This document shows, piece by piece, positions 23,417 through 36,650 of a stretch of 64,000 bases of DNA. The notes below the pieces were generated by a model, which saw only the letters and a list, made by a program, of their open reading frames with translations, made no database searches and was not told where the DNA came from. The position numbers and the translations under genes are program-made. The DNA is from Sthenelais limicola (lineage: Eukaryota > Annelida > Polychaeta > Phyllodocida > Sigalionidae), in contig OW804095.1 of assembly GCA_942159475.1 (NCBI GenBank), positions 58,866,773 through 58,930,772 of the forward strand. The letters are read 5' to 3'. Position 1 is the stretch's first letter. The number at the start of each line of letters is the position of its first letter.

Positions 23417-24263
23417 TTTTACGTTGCCATCAATATACTTATACTTTACTTTGGTATAATTAGAAGTTTCTTAATGAGTAGTATTGTGTTTTGAAAGGTC
23501 ATGGTTTTGGCTTCTGGTCAGTTGCATATAATGATCAATGATAACCAAGCATCGTACACAGTTATGGCGTTTGAATATCTCAGCCAGAATACTGTTGGCC
23601 GGGTGCGAGTGATGGTTCCTTTTAATATGAAGATGGTTAATTGCTCGCTATTGCTCTATGGTGAAATCTTGTAAGAAGTACCTTAAGGACAATTGTGCGC
23701 CACTGGTCTCTTGGTCAGGGGAGCTAAGCAGGTTAAGGTATATAGATAAACAAGTGAAATTTAACAAGTTATAAGTTAATCAATCATTTAATGAACTATT
23801 TTTCTGTTTAACTTTATAATCAGTTTAAGTTAATGTATATATTGTGCGTTTCCAAAGGAAACAAATTCTACGGTCAACTATTTGTGCGCAATGGCAAGTC
23901 ATAGTTAGCAGTTTAGTTTTTGCTCCACTGAAAATGCTTAATATTTAATTAAAAGTGCTTATATTTAATTATATGTGTAAATTTTGTGATAATAATATTG
24001 GATAAAGAACATAACACTGTTTTGCCATTTATCAATGTTTATTAACATTTACTTAACCATAGTATCATTTCTGGTACAAATGTAATGTGTGGTCATTCAT
24101 TTCCCAATCATTTAATCATGTATACTGGTTAACCTTGTTGAAACAATCTGTATTACTGTGAACTTAGTAACAGTGGAAACAATTACTAAATAGTAAAGAT
24201 CACTCAGATTCAGGCATGGGTGGTCCTCTCTAAATGGGTTCCTCTCAAAACCTATACAGTGGC

Positions 24264-25163
24264 CTTAAAGCCGAAACTTCATAGGATGTCATGTATACAT
24301 TTTCTAGGTGGGAAAATCGTATCCAACAATCTCACATATATGTATTTCATGTAATACTCATCTATTAAATCCGTAGGGAGCTATTTTACTTGGAATTAAT
24401 TGTAGCAGACAACTTGTATGGATGCCGCCATTACTGTTAGTCATGTGACCTCTGATGACGTATGATGCCCACAACTCAAAACGAGGCCCAGCCCTTGCCC
24501 CTGCTATGCCTTAGTGGACATACCATTTTTCATTTGATTTGAGCCACTGTTTTGTGTAAACAAATGATGAGCATTGTACAATGGGTTGCCTTTGAGTCTG
24601 AATATGCAATAAATAAATAGAGGGGAAGGTGCTAAAGCTATGTGGGGTAAGGGCGAGACAGGGGAGATCAGTGAATGTGTCAAAACATTGACGCCGCCGC
24701 CGCCATTTATGGCGTTCACTTTCGACGTAACATGGGGAGATTTGCAAACTAAAATCAGAGGTCTCTTGGGTGAATAAGGTGTATTTATTATTTGTTTATG
24801 ATAGTATGAATATCCAAATCTTCTCATTGATGATACAACACATAATTATGTATATATACCAATGCTTCAGAATAAGCAGCCGTGAGTTGAATGTTTGTTT
24901 ACATATAGTCCCGAGTAGGTGGACTAATCAGAGGGTATGGGTCAGTGACGTCATCAATTATTGTAAATTACCACCAGTGGCGCTGCTGTTCACCAATATG
25001 TCTGCCTCCTTGTAAGAGGCAAGGTGACTTCTTTTCTTATGGTTTTGTTGGTAAATAATGATACGATTACTATAATATGCTACACAATTACTCATAAGAC
25101 TATAATGTTTCTGTTATTTGCAAAAAAAAAAATTGGATTCCTATATTGTGTTTCGGCTTTAAG
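24264..25163. mobile_element. Possible 0.9-kb inverted-repeat element
   Basis: CTTAAAGCCGAAAC at 24264-24277 is exactly inverted at 25150-25163, with weaker similarity continuing inward (CATAGGA / TCCTATAT). No transposase was recognised; the ORFs inside show no family features. Confidence 0.4.
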
Positions 25164-25170
25164 TGGCAAC

Positions 25171-28118
25171 TTGTCAATCAAACAAAGATAGCCAATAGAA
25201 TACAACAAATGTCAACCAATAGGATGTCACACTGGCCTTTAGGGATTTACTGCAGAGATGGTAGAAGGTTGTCAATCAAGCAGTCCTTGCATAGGTGCAA
25301 AGTTAGTAGTGTTGGTGTGAATTACATAACAGAGATGGGCATCGAGATATCCTCCCAGATAAGTGTCCACACTCCTCACACCAATCCTCAACACCAACAC
25401 CTCAAAATGTATCACATGAACTTGCTATTCAGGATGATTGACAGAATGGTACCCAATTCACTAACATTCACGAATTTTTTTTAAAAAAAAATACCGTAGA
25501 ATGTAAAAAACTATGCGTAGAAATGTGGTAGTCCAATTAGCTCGAAACAAGGTAAACAGGGTGCCTCACAATATGACAAGAGACTGTTACCGAGGTTGTC
25601 ACCAAGTAGGAGCCCGATAGATTGCGATTGGAAAGGTTGAGAAATATAGAAGGTATGTCTTTTCTGACCATCAAATTTCATTAGCGATTATTTCCCATGT
25701 ACAATCCACATGCACCCACTAAAGAATAATCTACAACTATCATTTGAGCTGTATAGTCGTTATTCTTCCTAGCTCGGGCTTGAGAATCTCCCTACTGCTG
25801 GATATATGCCCTCTTACAGCAATTATAAGAATTGAATAACATGTTTTCTAAAATAATCAAGACTTATCACTGGTGGAGAACTACCGGTCCAAATAACTAT
25901 TTGAAACCATCAGAAGTGTTATATTATATAACAGTTATAATAATTATATGAAGTTTGAGAAAAGGATTTATGTTCCGTGTTAGTTGGAAAAAGATATTAA
26001 GCAGAACCTTGCTTGGTCTTTAGAAGCAAGGAAGTTGATATTATACTAGTTTATAACCCGTGAGGGGATTGGAGTTCTGGTCCATGAGCTTTAAAAATAC
26101 AAAATGAATGTGACAAGCCTATGAATTAAAAGTATGGTCATAGGTAGAGAGCCTGACTCACACGAATACTCATAGATTCCGACTCGATCTACTTCATGAT
26201 TGTTGGAGTAAAACACTCATAACAGATAATAAAATATACGTGATCTCGAGTTCCAAAAGGTCAACGACCAGCCTGCCCAAAATAGCATGCCAATATTAAG
26301 GAAAGGTCTTTGTCCACGCAATAAAGTCATAGATCTACTGTCACTATTGTGACAGATCATAACCATGTTATTCCAATTATATTAAAATGTCTATAAAGCT
26401 CTCACGTTCTCTATATAATTATTTTATACCCATGGTGTTCGGGATGTCAATATTGAAGGATATGCAGTCGAAAATCAAATTAGGAAATGTAAATTATTAA
26501 ACAGTATTTGACTATGATTAAATATTCACATGGCTTCTTTCCTAGGGTAGGCATCTAATGTAGATCTGTCTTGTTCAGAGCTGGTAATGAGGCAGAGGAA
26601 AAGGCTGCTCTCTGAAATATAGGCGTCGACGGAGTGTAAGGGCACTCTCAGTGTGTCAGCCAAACCATTCACAAGGCAGGGGCAAGCTTGTCGAAAGGCA
26701 CCAACACTCTAGACAAATTAGATATTTTTTCCACGAGGGAAGCTTTGATGAGCATAGTGTAGATCGATACACATACATTTTATCTCCGTGGACACCACCC
26801 CGGTGCCCTTACCCTTTCAGCGCAACCAAAGGTTCAATGTAGCAGCAAGATTAATTCAGACAAGGCCGTTCATCTGTTAACAGGGAGTTGTTGATATATA
26901 TCTCATCCACTGACAGAAATACAATTTCTTGCTGTACATGTCCTATTGTCGATGGCTTCTATACAACTTGTTATGACCCAAATGCTTGAACAAATGTCCT
27001 TTGTTATTGCGCTAGGCTTTGCTCAAGCGTTGTTGCTTTTCAGTAGTTTCCTATCTATAGGTTGCATGTTACCATAACAACCAGGGTTCCTTGAGAGGAA
27101 ACCACTTATTAGATGTTATATAGATCCAAATCACTGATAGGAGTTTATTTACCATGGAGACCCCCGAGTTCTTTTGCCCGTAGTCTCCCTGAAGTTACAA
27201 ATCTAACTTGAGAGCATACATGTATTATAATGCATGAGAATATATAAAAAGTCATATTTTACAGGATTTTACGCTTATACACTTCTAGTGGTGAATCGAA
27301 TCGAAACGTCACAAGAAATGTAAATAAGAACCAAAATCAAACGCGCATGTTTTCGAATTTCTGATCGACTAGAGTGGCAGATAGACCTGTAACAAATACA
27401 CGTTAACTCACGAGTTGGTTGAAGTGGCGTGAATATTGCACGAGTTGCGCAATATTCTAAGCAACTGAAACTGGATTTATTATACATGCTTTCAATCATG
27501 AAAACAGAAAAAATCGAGTCATAAATTTGAATTTTACCAGTAATCTTAGTAAAAAAAAAGGGGGGGGGGGGGAGATTTGTTGCAATGACAACCCCAAATA
27601 AATCACTAGTGAAATACGCATTATGCGTAAATCACCCTAGATACGTTGTTTTCAGAGCAATGAGTGTAGAATAAAGAACAATAATCATAGATGGCGCTAA
27701 CCTTAAAATCAACCAATCATAGGGAAAGTTTGAAATGAACTGGACAGAGGTATTTTTATAAAGTCTTTAGAAGATTTACCTATACATTTAAACTGGTCAA
27801 AACATATTATATATTTATACACTTTAAACTACTGACAAACTTGAATAACGTATTTTGATATCCTTTCAGTATTATGGTTATGTCAGGCCAAGCTGAGTTC
27901 GACTGAATAAAAAAGGTATCAAACAAGCAAAACAACAGTTACTAAAGAAATATTTGAGATTTTCCAGACGTTCATTACATCGAGGCTTTTCAAGGTTGTC
28001 TCAGTTGATAATTTTCTTGCAATCTAAGATTTGTAGATTATGCAATTTTAGGACACCAATACATCATCCGTTCAGACTATAATCGCGTACACCATGATGC
28101 TAATACACGTTCTGAAGT
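25171..28118. other. No gene recognised
   Basis: A/T-rich spacer with a poly(G) run near 27560 and a poly(A) run near 25122. No conserved ORF, RNA gene or clear transposon end was found. Confidence 0.5.
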
Positions 28119-28935
28119 AATGCCCCCGTTGCATAACAATCTGCGACCTCGTGGATTGATTCTACGACGTCGTAGACAGCCATCTGCAATGACTGTATTG
28201 CATAACTTTCTGTGACATCTTCTACGACATCGTACATGTCTTGGCATCCACGATCGATTTTCTACGCTGCGTCAATACTGACATGTGAAATGTTTTCAAT
28301 TATTTCTTCCTGAAATAATGGCCGGAATGTGATCAAAAATCAAACATGAATACTTATGGTTATGGTTATTTATTTCATGGAAAGAATATTGACATCCATC
28401 ATTTTGGTTTAAAAATAATCGATGCTATGTTCATTGTATGAATATTCTGCCTTGCATAACAAACATGCTCTGCGATGCACTGATATCACATTTACCCATC
28501 TTAAAATATATTAATAGTGAGAAGATGTCAAATTTAGTTATCCAATTATGCCAATATTCAATGTTAAATGATATTTTATGAATTTGATACATTGCACATT
28601 TATTTATTTTTTGTACTTCAAAATAGGTTTCGTAATTTTCTACCATATTTTTACTTAATTTTAGATGAAAGTAATAAAAGGCAGATTTTCTAAATTATAA
28701 TAAATTACAATTATGGATGATGTTCTTCCATGCACCATTTCGGCACTTTAATGCCTCTATACCTTAAAATTATCATTTAATATCATTTTTGAAGCCACGA
28801 GGAATCCTCTATTTTACGATTCATTATTATGCAATGCACTTGTTGTATATTTTTACGATTCGCAAATAGACATCGTAGTCGTAGAAAAAAATATCTACGA
28901 TATCGTAGATGGACATTTGTTATGCAATGACCCCA
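28119..28935. mobile_element. MITE-like element (about 0.8 kb) with TACGA-palindrome ends
   Basis: TTGCATAACAA (28129-28139) is inverted at 28917-28927. Inside the left end is the perfect 16-bp palindrome TCTACGACGTCGTAGA (28161-28176); inside the right end is the perfect 18-bp palindrome ATCTACGATATCGTAGAT (28893-28910). A further near-copy lies at about 28220. The interior is A/T-rich and non-coding. The superfamily is not determined. Confidence 0.55.
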
Positions 28936-31265
28936 TTGGCTAAAGATACACAGGGGGCGTTTACATACATGTACATGTATTGCTTATTTATGGAAGACAG
29001 AGTACCTGTCCTGGACGCCCGAGCTCTGTGACTTGTAATCAAAAAGGGCTTTGTTGAAATTACCTCACATCAAAGCCGGACAAGCTATACCAAGGATGCA
29101 TATATCCTGAGCATTAGGAACGCATCTAGGACGACAGGCGGGCGTCTAATCAATTCCAAGCCTCGCCAAATCCTTCTAGTCCTATTCATCCCCACAGCCC
29201 TCAATGTGCAAAATCGTAAGCACAAATACTGAGTGCTTTCGTGTTGTTATCCTCCCGCTTCATCGTGAATACATCTTTTGCCTGCCACGTATTCTTCCTC
29301 CCAACGCAGGTTTTATACCGAGATACTCACTGGGACAGGTTCGTAATGTGGCCAAGTGGTAGGGAGTTTCGGTAAAGCAAGACATGGAGATATGGGTCGG
29401 GCCAATTTATAACAGCTACCACTACTAGGCAACCATCGCAATGCTTCTCTCACTCACTCCAACTCTTCATATCTAATGCTTCTGAAGCATAAGAACTACT
29501 CAAACAGTGAAAGACCCGCGAGCAAAGCGGCGACCAAGACCCTTACTCCACAAAACCAGAGAGCAAGAGAGGGCGAAAGGGAGAGAGCGAGAGCGAGAGC
29601 TGAAGAGTGGAGTGGCCTGCTACACATTTGCCCATAGTATTGTTCAGATAGTTTAAAACGTGCGCCACCCCTCTTGACTCGGCATAGATTGGCTCTCCAA
29701 GCTACGAGTGACTCGCACATTTACCATAGGAAACGTCCACAACTGGAGTTAGTCGGACTCCAAAGAGCACCTGAGCAATTAGTGCCGGTGGAGATTAGCA
29801 ATTCTAAGTCGGTATCAAATCCCAGGACATCGGGGGACGATACCGGTGTGTCCCTGTTTACCACAACTAGGGAATAATATGCAGATCCTCGGTTCTGGAG
29901 GCCAGCTTATTGTTAGCTCCTGCAGAACCTTTGCCCGACATGAACTCGGTTGTGCACATGCAAGGAAGGACCACAAAACAAGCATAGGATTTAAAGTTCT
30001 GGCTTACACACAAACGTATTCTTTCTCTCATTCTGCGTCATATGTTAGATCGGGCATACACCATTCTCTTTAGAGCACATGGCGGAGAGCAATCTGGATC
30101 CTACATGTGAGCCACTGAGGGCTTGCATGTCATGTTCTGTGGCGATTCTATGTCCAGGAAATGTCTAGATGCAATTGCCTGTCATGAAATGAACATTGCA
30201 CTGCCTTCAGGGCTTACCTTATCTCATCAGATAGGGTAATATTGCTCCATGCTGTGGGGCACCAACGCCCATGGATGCGATCATATTGGGCCCACCGACC
30301 ATTAGGGTTGTGCTTCCTGGTGTGAATAGGAAGACGTGCGCTGGGACTATATTTCCATATTGGCCCCATAACATCATTATTTAGGGGATGGATAATAGAG
30401 AATGTAGAGGCCCTCCAACAGTGTTATCATCTATGATCATCTATTGGCTTATTCCAGAACTCTGACGTCATCTGCTTGTTTGATTACTCGAGAGCAGCTC
30501 GCTTCGAAATTTGTCACGTACTCGTGCAGGGGCTGTACTTGTTGTAGTGTTGTGGAGGTAGTGGTAGAACTCACTGATCACCCTTCCTTCTCCTACTCCT
30601 CCTCATTTCTCCTACCAAACTCTCACTCCTTGTCATATATCCAATATTCCTTTTCACACCGAACACGCAGGGCCTCAGATTATTTGCTACCAGTTTGCAT
30701 GCAGGATTGTAAAAACAACACTTTTATCGTTTATCAACAACATGGCCACGATCTAGGACCGGGTATGGAGAACAAGTGTGCCATAAATCAGGGCAGGCAG
30801 GAAAGCAAACACACATGACAGCCAGAATTTGAAGGCCAGTCAAGACCCTATGAAATACGGGGTGAGTGAGTAGTAGGAGGGAGGAGGCAATAGAAACCCA
30901 GAGGCTGACGAGCCTTATTGTTGGATGTGAAGGCCTACTTAAGGGACTAGTTTCTGTGTATTACTTTCTCCAACTTCTTTCTCATTCATATGATTCTCTG
31001 AACGAGTCAGCTCACGTGGTACGTAGGATGAAATTTGCGGATTATTGCGGATTACATCGTAGTGGTTCATATCGTCATTAAAATATTCGAAACCAAGTGT
31101 TTGGGAACATGGCAAGGTTTCAGCCATGACTCAGCCTCCTAAATGCCACATTTTGGATTCAATAATATAAACTTCAGTAAGTTGACTTAATTTACACACA
31201 TAATCATAGACCAAATTATTGGTTCCTTATAATTGCTTCAAAATACTGCGCACTCACCAAAGACG
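28936..31265. other. Upstream region of the MS4A-like gene, no gene recognised
   Basis: Less A/T-rich than its surroundings. It contains a purine-rich GAGAGAGCGAGAGCGAGAGC tract at 29580-29600. Leader exons or promoter of the gene starting at 31266 may lie here, but none could be fixed. Confidence 0.35.
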
Positions 31266-34200
31266 ATGTCGGGCTCCGAAGTACCTTTAGTGATACTAAC
31301 AAGTCCTCTTGGCGATTGCCTCTGTGAGACGACAATAGACGTTGAAAATAATGACGTCACAAAAGTGTCACACCAGGAGCCCCGACTTCAAAGCCATCAG
31401 GTTAATGCAGAAATTTCTGCTGATCAGGAAACCGAGGAGACGGAACCAGAGGCAGATGCTACGACAAGGCTAACGAAAGATGAAGGCGTTTCTGAGGAGG
31501 AACACCACACGCCTTTAACTTCAGGGGTGGAGAAGCCTCCCCCAAGCTATAATTCCATTTTTACAACAGGGAATGACGAACATCAGTCACACCAAAATCA
31601 GCAGCAACAGAATGGAGAAACGCGACGTAAGCTCAGTCGCCTCAGCCTACCATCAGCGCGTACGACGTTGAGACGTTTAAGTGACACCTGGCGGGATTTT
31701 TCTCCAAGGTCATCGCTGACGTCGATATGGCCCGACTCTCCGTCGTCTGCCACAACGCTGACGGGATTTATCATCAGGGACAAACATGCTGACTTTGAAA
31801 CACAAACCAGACAGGTGAGACGATAATCATTGATTTTGATTTAGTATTATAGGGATAACAGGATTTAGTATTATAGGGATAATAGGAGATACCAAATGCC
31901 ACTCAGTTCAGGTCTGAAAGCCTGTTAAAAACAAAGACAAAAGGAGATCCATGCAATTCTAGCGCTTAGTTTGTCTTGTATAAGAGACGTTTAACCTGGA
32001 ACGCTTGTGGGTTATTGGGCAATTTTTGATTTAGTGCTTGAGCACATTTAGAAAGAAAGTATGATGCATCACTTAGAAGAGGGTCTAACCAATATTCTAC
32101 AGAGTCTTACAGGATATCATTATTTCTTCTGTAGTGTATACTCGCTCCTGTATAACTTCTGATCATAATACTATAGCTAGCGGGACCACTGACTACAATA
32201 CCAGTTTGCTGTCACTTTAATACTATTCAGCCAATTAAAACGGTTTAATCAATACGCCATAGCTTCATTACTTTAATATATAATTTGATAATAGTATCAA
32301 TCTACGCTGTCTAGGCACTGCATATTAGGGTAACGAGATGGGGTATTGGGAATATAGATTCAATACTCTTACCACAAACATTATATTGATTGGTTGATTA
32401 TAGAAGCCGTGTGTTTTTGCTCGTTAGCAAACTAAGTCTAGCCACCGACTGCCTACTGCTAGAAATGAATTTTTCCAGAGTAACCCACCATAGTATACGG
32501 AGAGGACAGCTCAGTTATGAGGAGTTCACTGGGTATAACACTACACATGGAAGGGCATATATTTGGATTGGTAAATAATAATATAGTATTATAGTGACAT
32601 AAATATCACGTGTGTAATATTTTACTACTTATGTGTGAGTAGGAGAAAACTCGAATTAGATTTATGTGTGATATGAATTCTTACCTGTCTACCGGAGCCT
32701 ATACGCGGAGGTCTACTGAGAGGAAGTCTCATGATATTTATTGGTCCATCAGGTATGTCCCTGCCTTGTGTGAACCTTCTTTGCCTTCTATAATGTTGTA
32801 TAAGAGACTGCACATGACTATCTAGCACTTATGAGGACACATGGCAAGCCCTGTAGAAAAGCGTCTGACAGTGTGGTGTATTAATGAGTTCTGATTTATT
32901 TCCAAAGAAGCATGATAGGGAGATAATTGTATACATCTGTTAAGTGTCATTGCTATCTGTGCTTAAGGGGGCGCATATATATATATATTTGATTTTTGTT
33001 GTGCAGTCGAAATCACCGGATTTTAAGATACCTCCATCAGGCAAGTGGTTCACAAAGGTATGATTATATTACTCTTGCGCGCGTGGTTTTTGCCCTCGTG
33101 CCAAATTTACCACCATCCCCCGAACCATCTTGATAGCGCCTCAGTGCGTCTCATTACCCCACAATTATTAACTCACTAATAACATTTAATGCCAACTGAG
33201 GCAAAAGGCACATTTTGTTAGTGGATAAATATTTTTTATCCCGTTTTCTGCCGTTTACTAACCAGGAACATATAATCTTGATTGAACGATTGCATAATTT
33301 GCAAATTAACCGTCCATTCAAACCGCATGCTCTTATCCAAATCCTTCAAGACGGATCAATTATGAATATTACATCGCCACCTCATCAATTCCTTTTATCA
33401 TCAATGTCCTAAATCCACTCATAACATGGTAGGTCATAGATCATCTGTCAAATTAAATATAATGCTCCTATTTAGTTGTTGAAGTTTAGTATGATGAGGT
33501 TTTGTAGCTTTAGTGTTGAGAAACAAGTATATATTGCTTTTCCGTACCATTAAATCACCAATTTCTGAGTACTGAGCAAAAAGAGAGCCATCCTAGTGAA
33601 CTTGCAATTCGCTAATATTACACATTACACTTCTAGTTATTTATTGTTGATTAATTATAATTATCTGTCATAACACCTAGCAGTGGCCATGCAGTGGTAT
33701 GGTTACCACTGTCTAATGTTTCACACTGAGGACGAAATCGTGGATAAGCCACCTGACCGTACTTCAGTTCTGACAATGCTATCAATAATCAAAAGCACTC
33801 TCTGGTAAGACTGTTGTAGATAATCCATTATATCTATCACCCCCAGCTTTTACGTGGAGTGTGCTCCATATGCCTGGGTTTTATAGAAAAGAATAAACAC
33901 TCGAGGTAGAAAGGAAAGTATCACCTTGCTCTCTTGAATCTCCAGCCTGAGTTTATTCAGCAAAGGGTTTCGTGAGATTTTACTGCAGAATTGGTTGCTT
34001 AATATCAAAGAGCCTGATAGCAGCAAACTAAGGGGTATCAGTTAGTTATCGGAGGCCTGACAACCATGCGGCGAATACACAACTTACACTCTCAATAGGC
34101 GGAGAGAAGCTTTTTCCGAAGTAATGTACTGCAAATCAGCTCCGCTTGGCTCACTCACTAAAAGCTATAAAATGGAGAGGAAATGCATGGAAATAACCCA

Positions 34201-36597
34201 AACCTGTTTTAAGCCTGATCTTTTTATTTGCACTGCCTTAGCCTCATTGTGAAATAAACTCCTGACATATTAGTTCAGCGGGGAAAATCTCCACTTTAAA
34301 CTCATTATAATATTCATCCAATTAATTTTATATCATAGATATGTCGAATAAACAACAGCTCCTATATATAATGCATACCTGATGACACAAAAGGGTGACT
34401 ACTGAAACTTTAATAAGAACCTAATTTATTAGTGGTTATTTGTATTAACCTTTCTTCTAATTGAGCAATTTTTCCAAACTAAAAAGCATCTCGATAGCAT
34501 TGAAATGCATGTATTATGTGTATCACCCACCTCAATTTCGGCTCTGAATATCAGTCCAATAAGTTCAGGGCATGAGGAAAACCGCTCCTTGGAGCGAGAC
34601 TGTTTGTCTGGTTATATTGTACATACCGCTGAATAAAGATTTTGTCGAAAAAAAAAATGAGGTCAGTGCCTCTTAGGTCAAATATAATTATAAAATCATA
34701 TACATACCTATATAATAAACATCCTCATGTTGAAAAAATTAATACCTACTTTTCACACATGTGGCTTTGACTATAGTATTTGCCAAGCTGCCCTGGCCAC
34801 AGTATTTATTATCATTTTGCCTATATTAGCAGCTATGTCTAGCTTGTGTACGGGAAAGATTAAATCGATTGAAGCAGTTAATTCTTTTTCAGAATTTTCA
34901 GCCTCAGCCATATGACCACGAATAGGTTGGATTACTGATATATGTAAATTTACTGTGCTCTATGAAATTACTTGTCGCAATTTATACTTGTTTGCAGCTA
35001 CAAAACCATCTGACTGGAGCTTCTTTATGAGTTGCGGCGGTGCACTGTATATACTTTGCAAACATATTAAAATGTATGTATATAGTCATGGCATCACGCA
35101 AATATACTTCCGATCCTCTATCAAAAATGTGAGATAGGGATTTTCATGGTCTTTTACATAATGGCTTGCATGCGAGAAACTCGTAAACTCGAGGTTTTCA
35201 TGTATGATATTCGAGGAAGCATACTTATTACTTTAGAAGTCTGGTTGACAGAAATTTCAATACATTTCTATTTCACTTCGTAAAACGGCGTGTCATGCAA
35301 TTTATATATTTGGAATCCAATCAGATGGCATACATGAAAGAATTGAAAATACTTATACCACACCCTTCAAAGACTAGATGTCTGTGTGGCCCTCGTAGCC
35401 TTTGAGGGATTCTTGATCAGACTCTTTACAGTTAACCAATTAATTTCAAAGTTCAGTTTATGACGCCATCGATTGTCTGTTGCTACAATATAATGCAGAT
35501 TTCGTGCAGTCTGGTTGGATTGACTTCAGCATCGATCAAAGAAAGCCCAATCGAATTGGGCGATGATTTGGCACTATCACGAACTCAAACAAGAGTAACT
35601 CTTGTGTGTGCGAAACGAATTAGTTAAATGAATAAGTCATTTTGTAGCACGACGGGTATTGCCCGCCCGGGTTTACTTATCTATTTCAAGACCAAAGAAT
35701 GCCCGTTTCCAAGGCAACGGCATCAGCACTGAATTCAATACTATCAGAGTTGATGTCAACAGTCTCGGCCGGACAAAACCATTGCCCATGCTTCTGCGTG
35801 GTGTATGTGAACGAGGGAATAATGAAGGGGATTCAAATATGTTTATTTTAGCAAACGGTGGTGGGTTTTGGCTTCCCAGATGGGCAGGTTAACTGAGAAA
35901 TGTGGCAAACAAAGGGAGGTTTACTGATATTGATTGGAGAGTATTATTTTACCCCGCCTTATTTGCAGTCTCAGCGCAAAATGGTGATCTAGTCGGGCCC
36001 ATGCAGCCAGCTCCATAAAAGCTACAGAATTATGATTCTTGCGACCTTCTTTATTCTGATGATGAAAGAAAATGTGCAGTCTTTTATGGAAGCAAAAGAA
36101 AAGCTGATTTAAAGCAATCACTGTGTGAGAATGGGACTTTTTATAACATTCATCCAACAATTAACTTAAAGCTGTGTGCATCAAATGACCGGCGCTGTTC
36201 CAAGGGTACGCAAATAATATAATATTCATTAAGCTAGTCTATTAATTGTATAAATAGTATTACAAACACATTTATTTTGCAAGGGAAATGTATTAGGAAC
36301 ACTGCCTTTGGTTGCCTTAGGCAGAAAAGGCAAGGATACGTTTTCATATTGTCTCACATTCAGCCACATGTAATTAAATCAATGCCAGTACTATGCTATT
36401 AAGGCTGAGGTAGGTGGTCATAACTAATCCACAAGGGATACAGATTTATGTCTACCATATAGACAGTACGACATATTAGCTCTCTCGATAAAAGTCCACT
36501 GAGATTAAATGTAAGAAACTCTGAATCAGACGCATTGGTATTGACAGGTTGCTAGGAAACCTACATAAGGTTGCATTTAGAATATGCATATAGAATA

Positions 36598-36650
<53 letters not shown>

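Noticed and set aside
24504..24827. 107-codon minus-strand ORF inside the inverted-repeat element
   Set aside because: Looked for transposase motifs (catalytic Asp/Glu spacing, zinc finger) and saw none.
31850..31862. TAGGGATAACAGG resembles the core of the I-SceI homing endonuclease site
   Set aside because: Only 13 of 18 bases are contiguous, the next bases differ, and the match lies in a local 23-bp tandem duplication; no endonuclease gene is nearby. Chance is sufficient.
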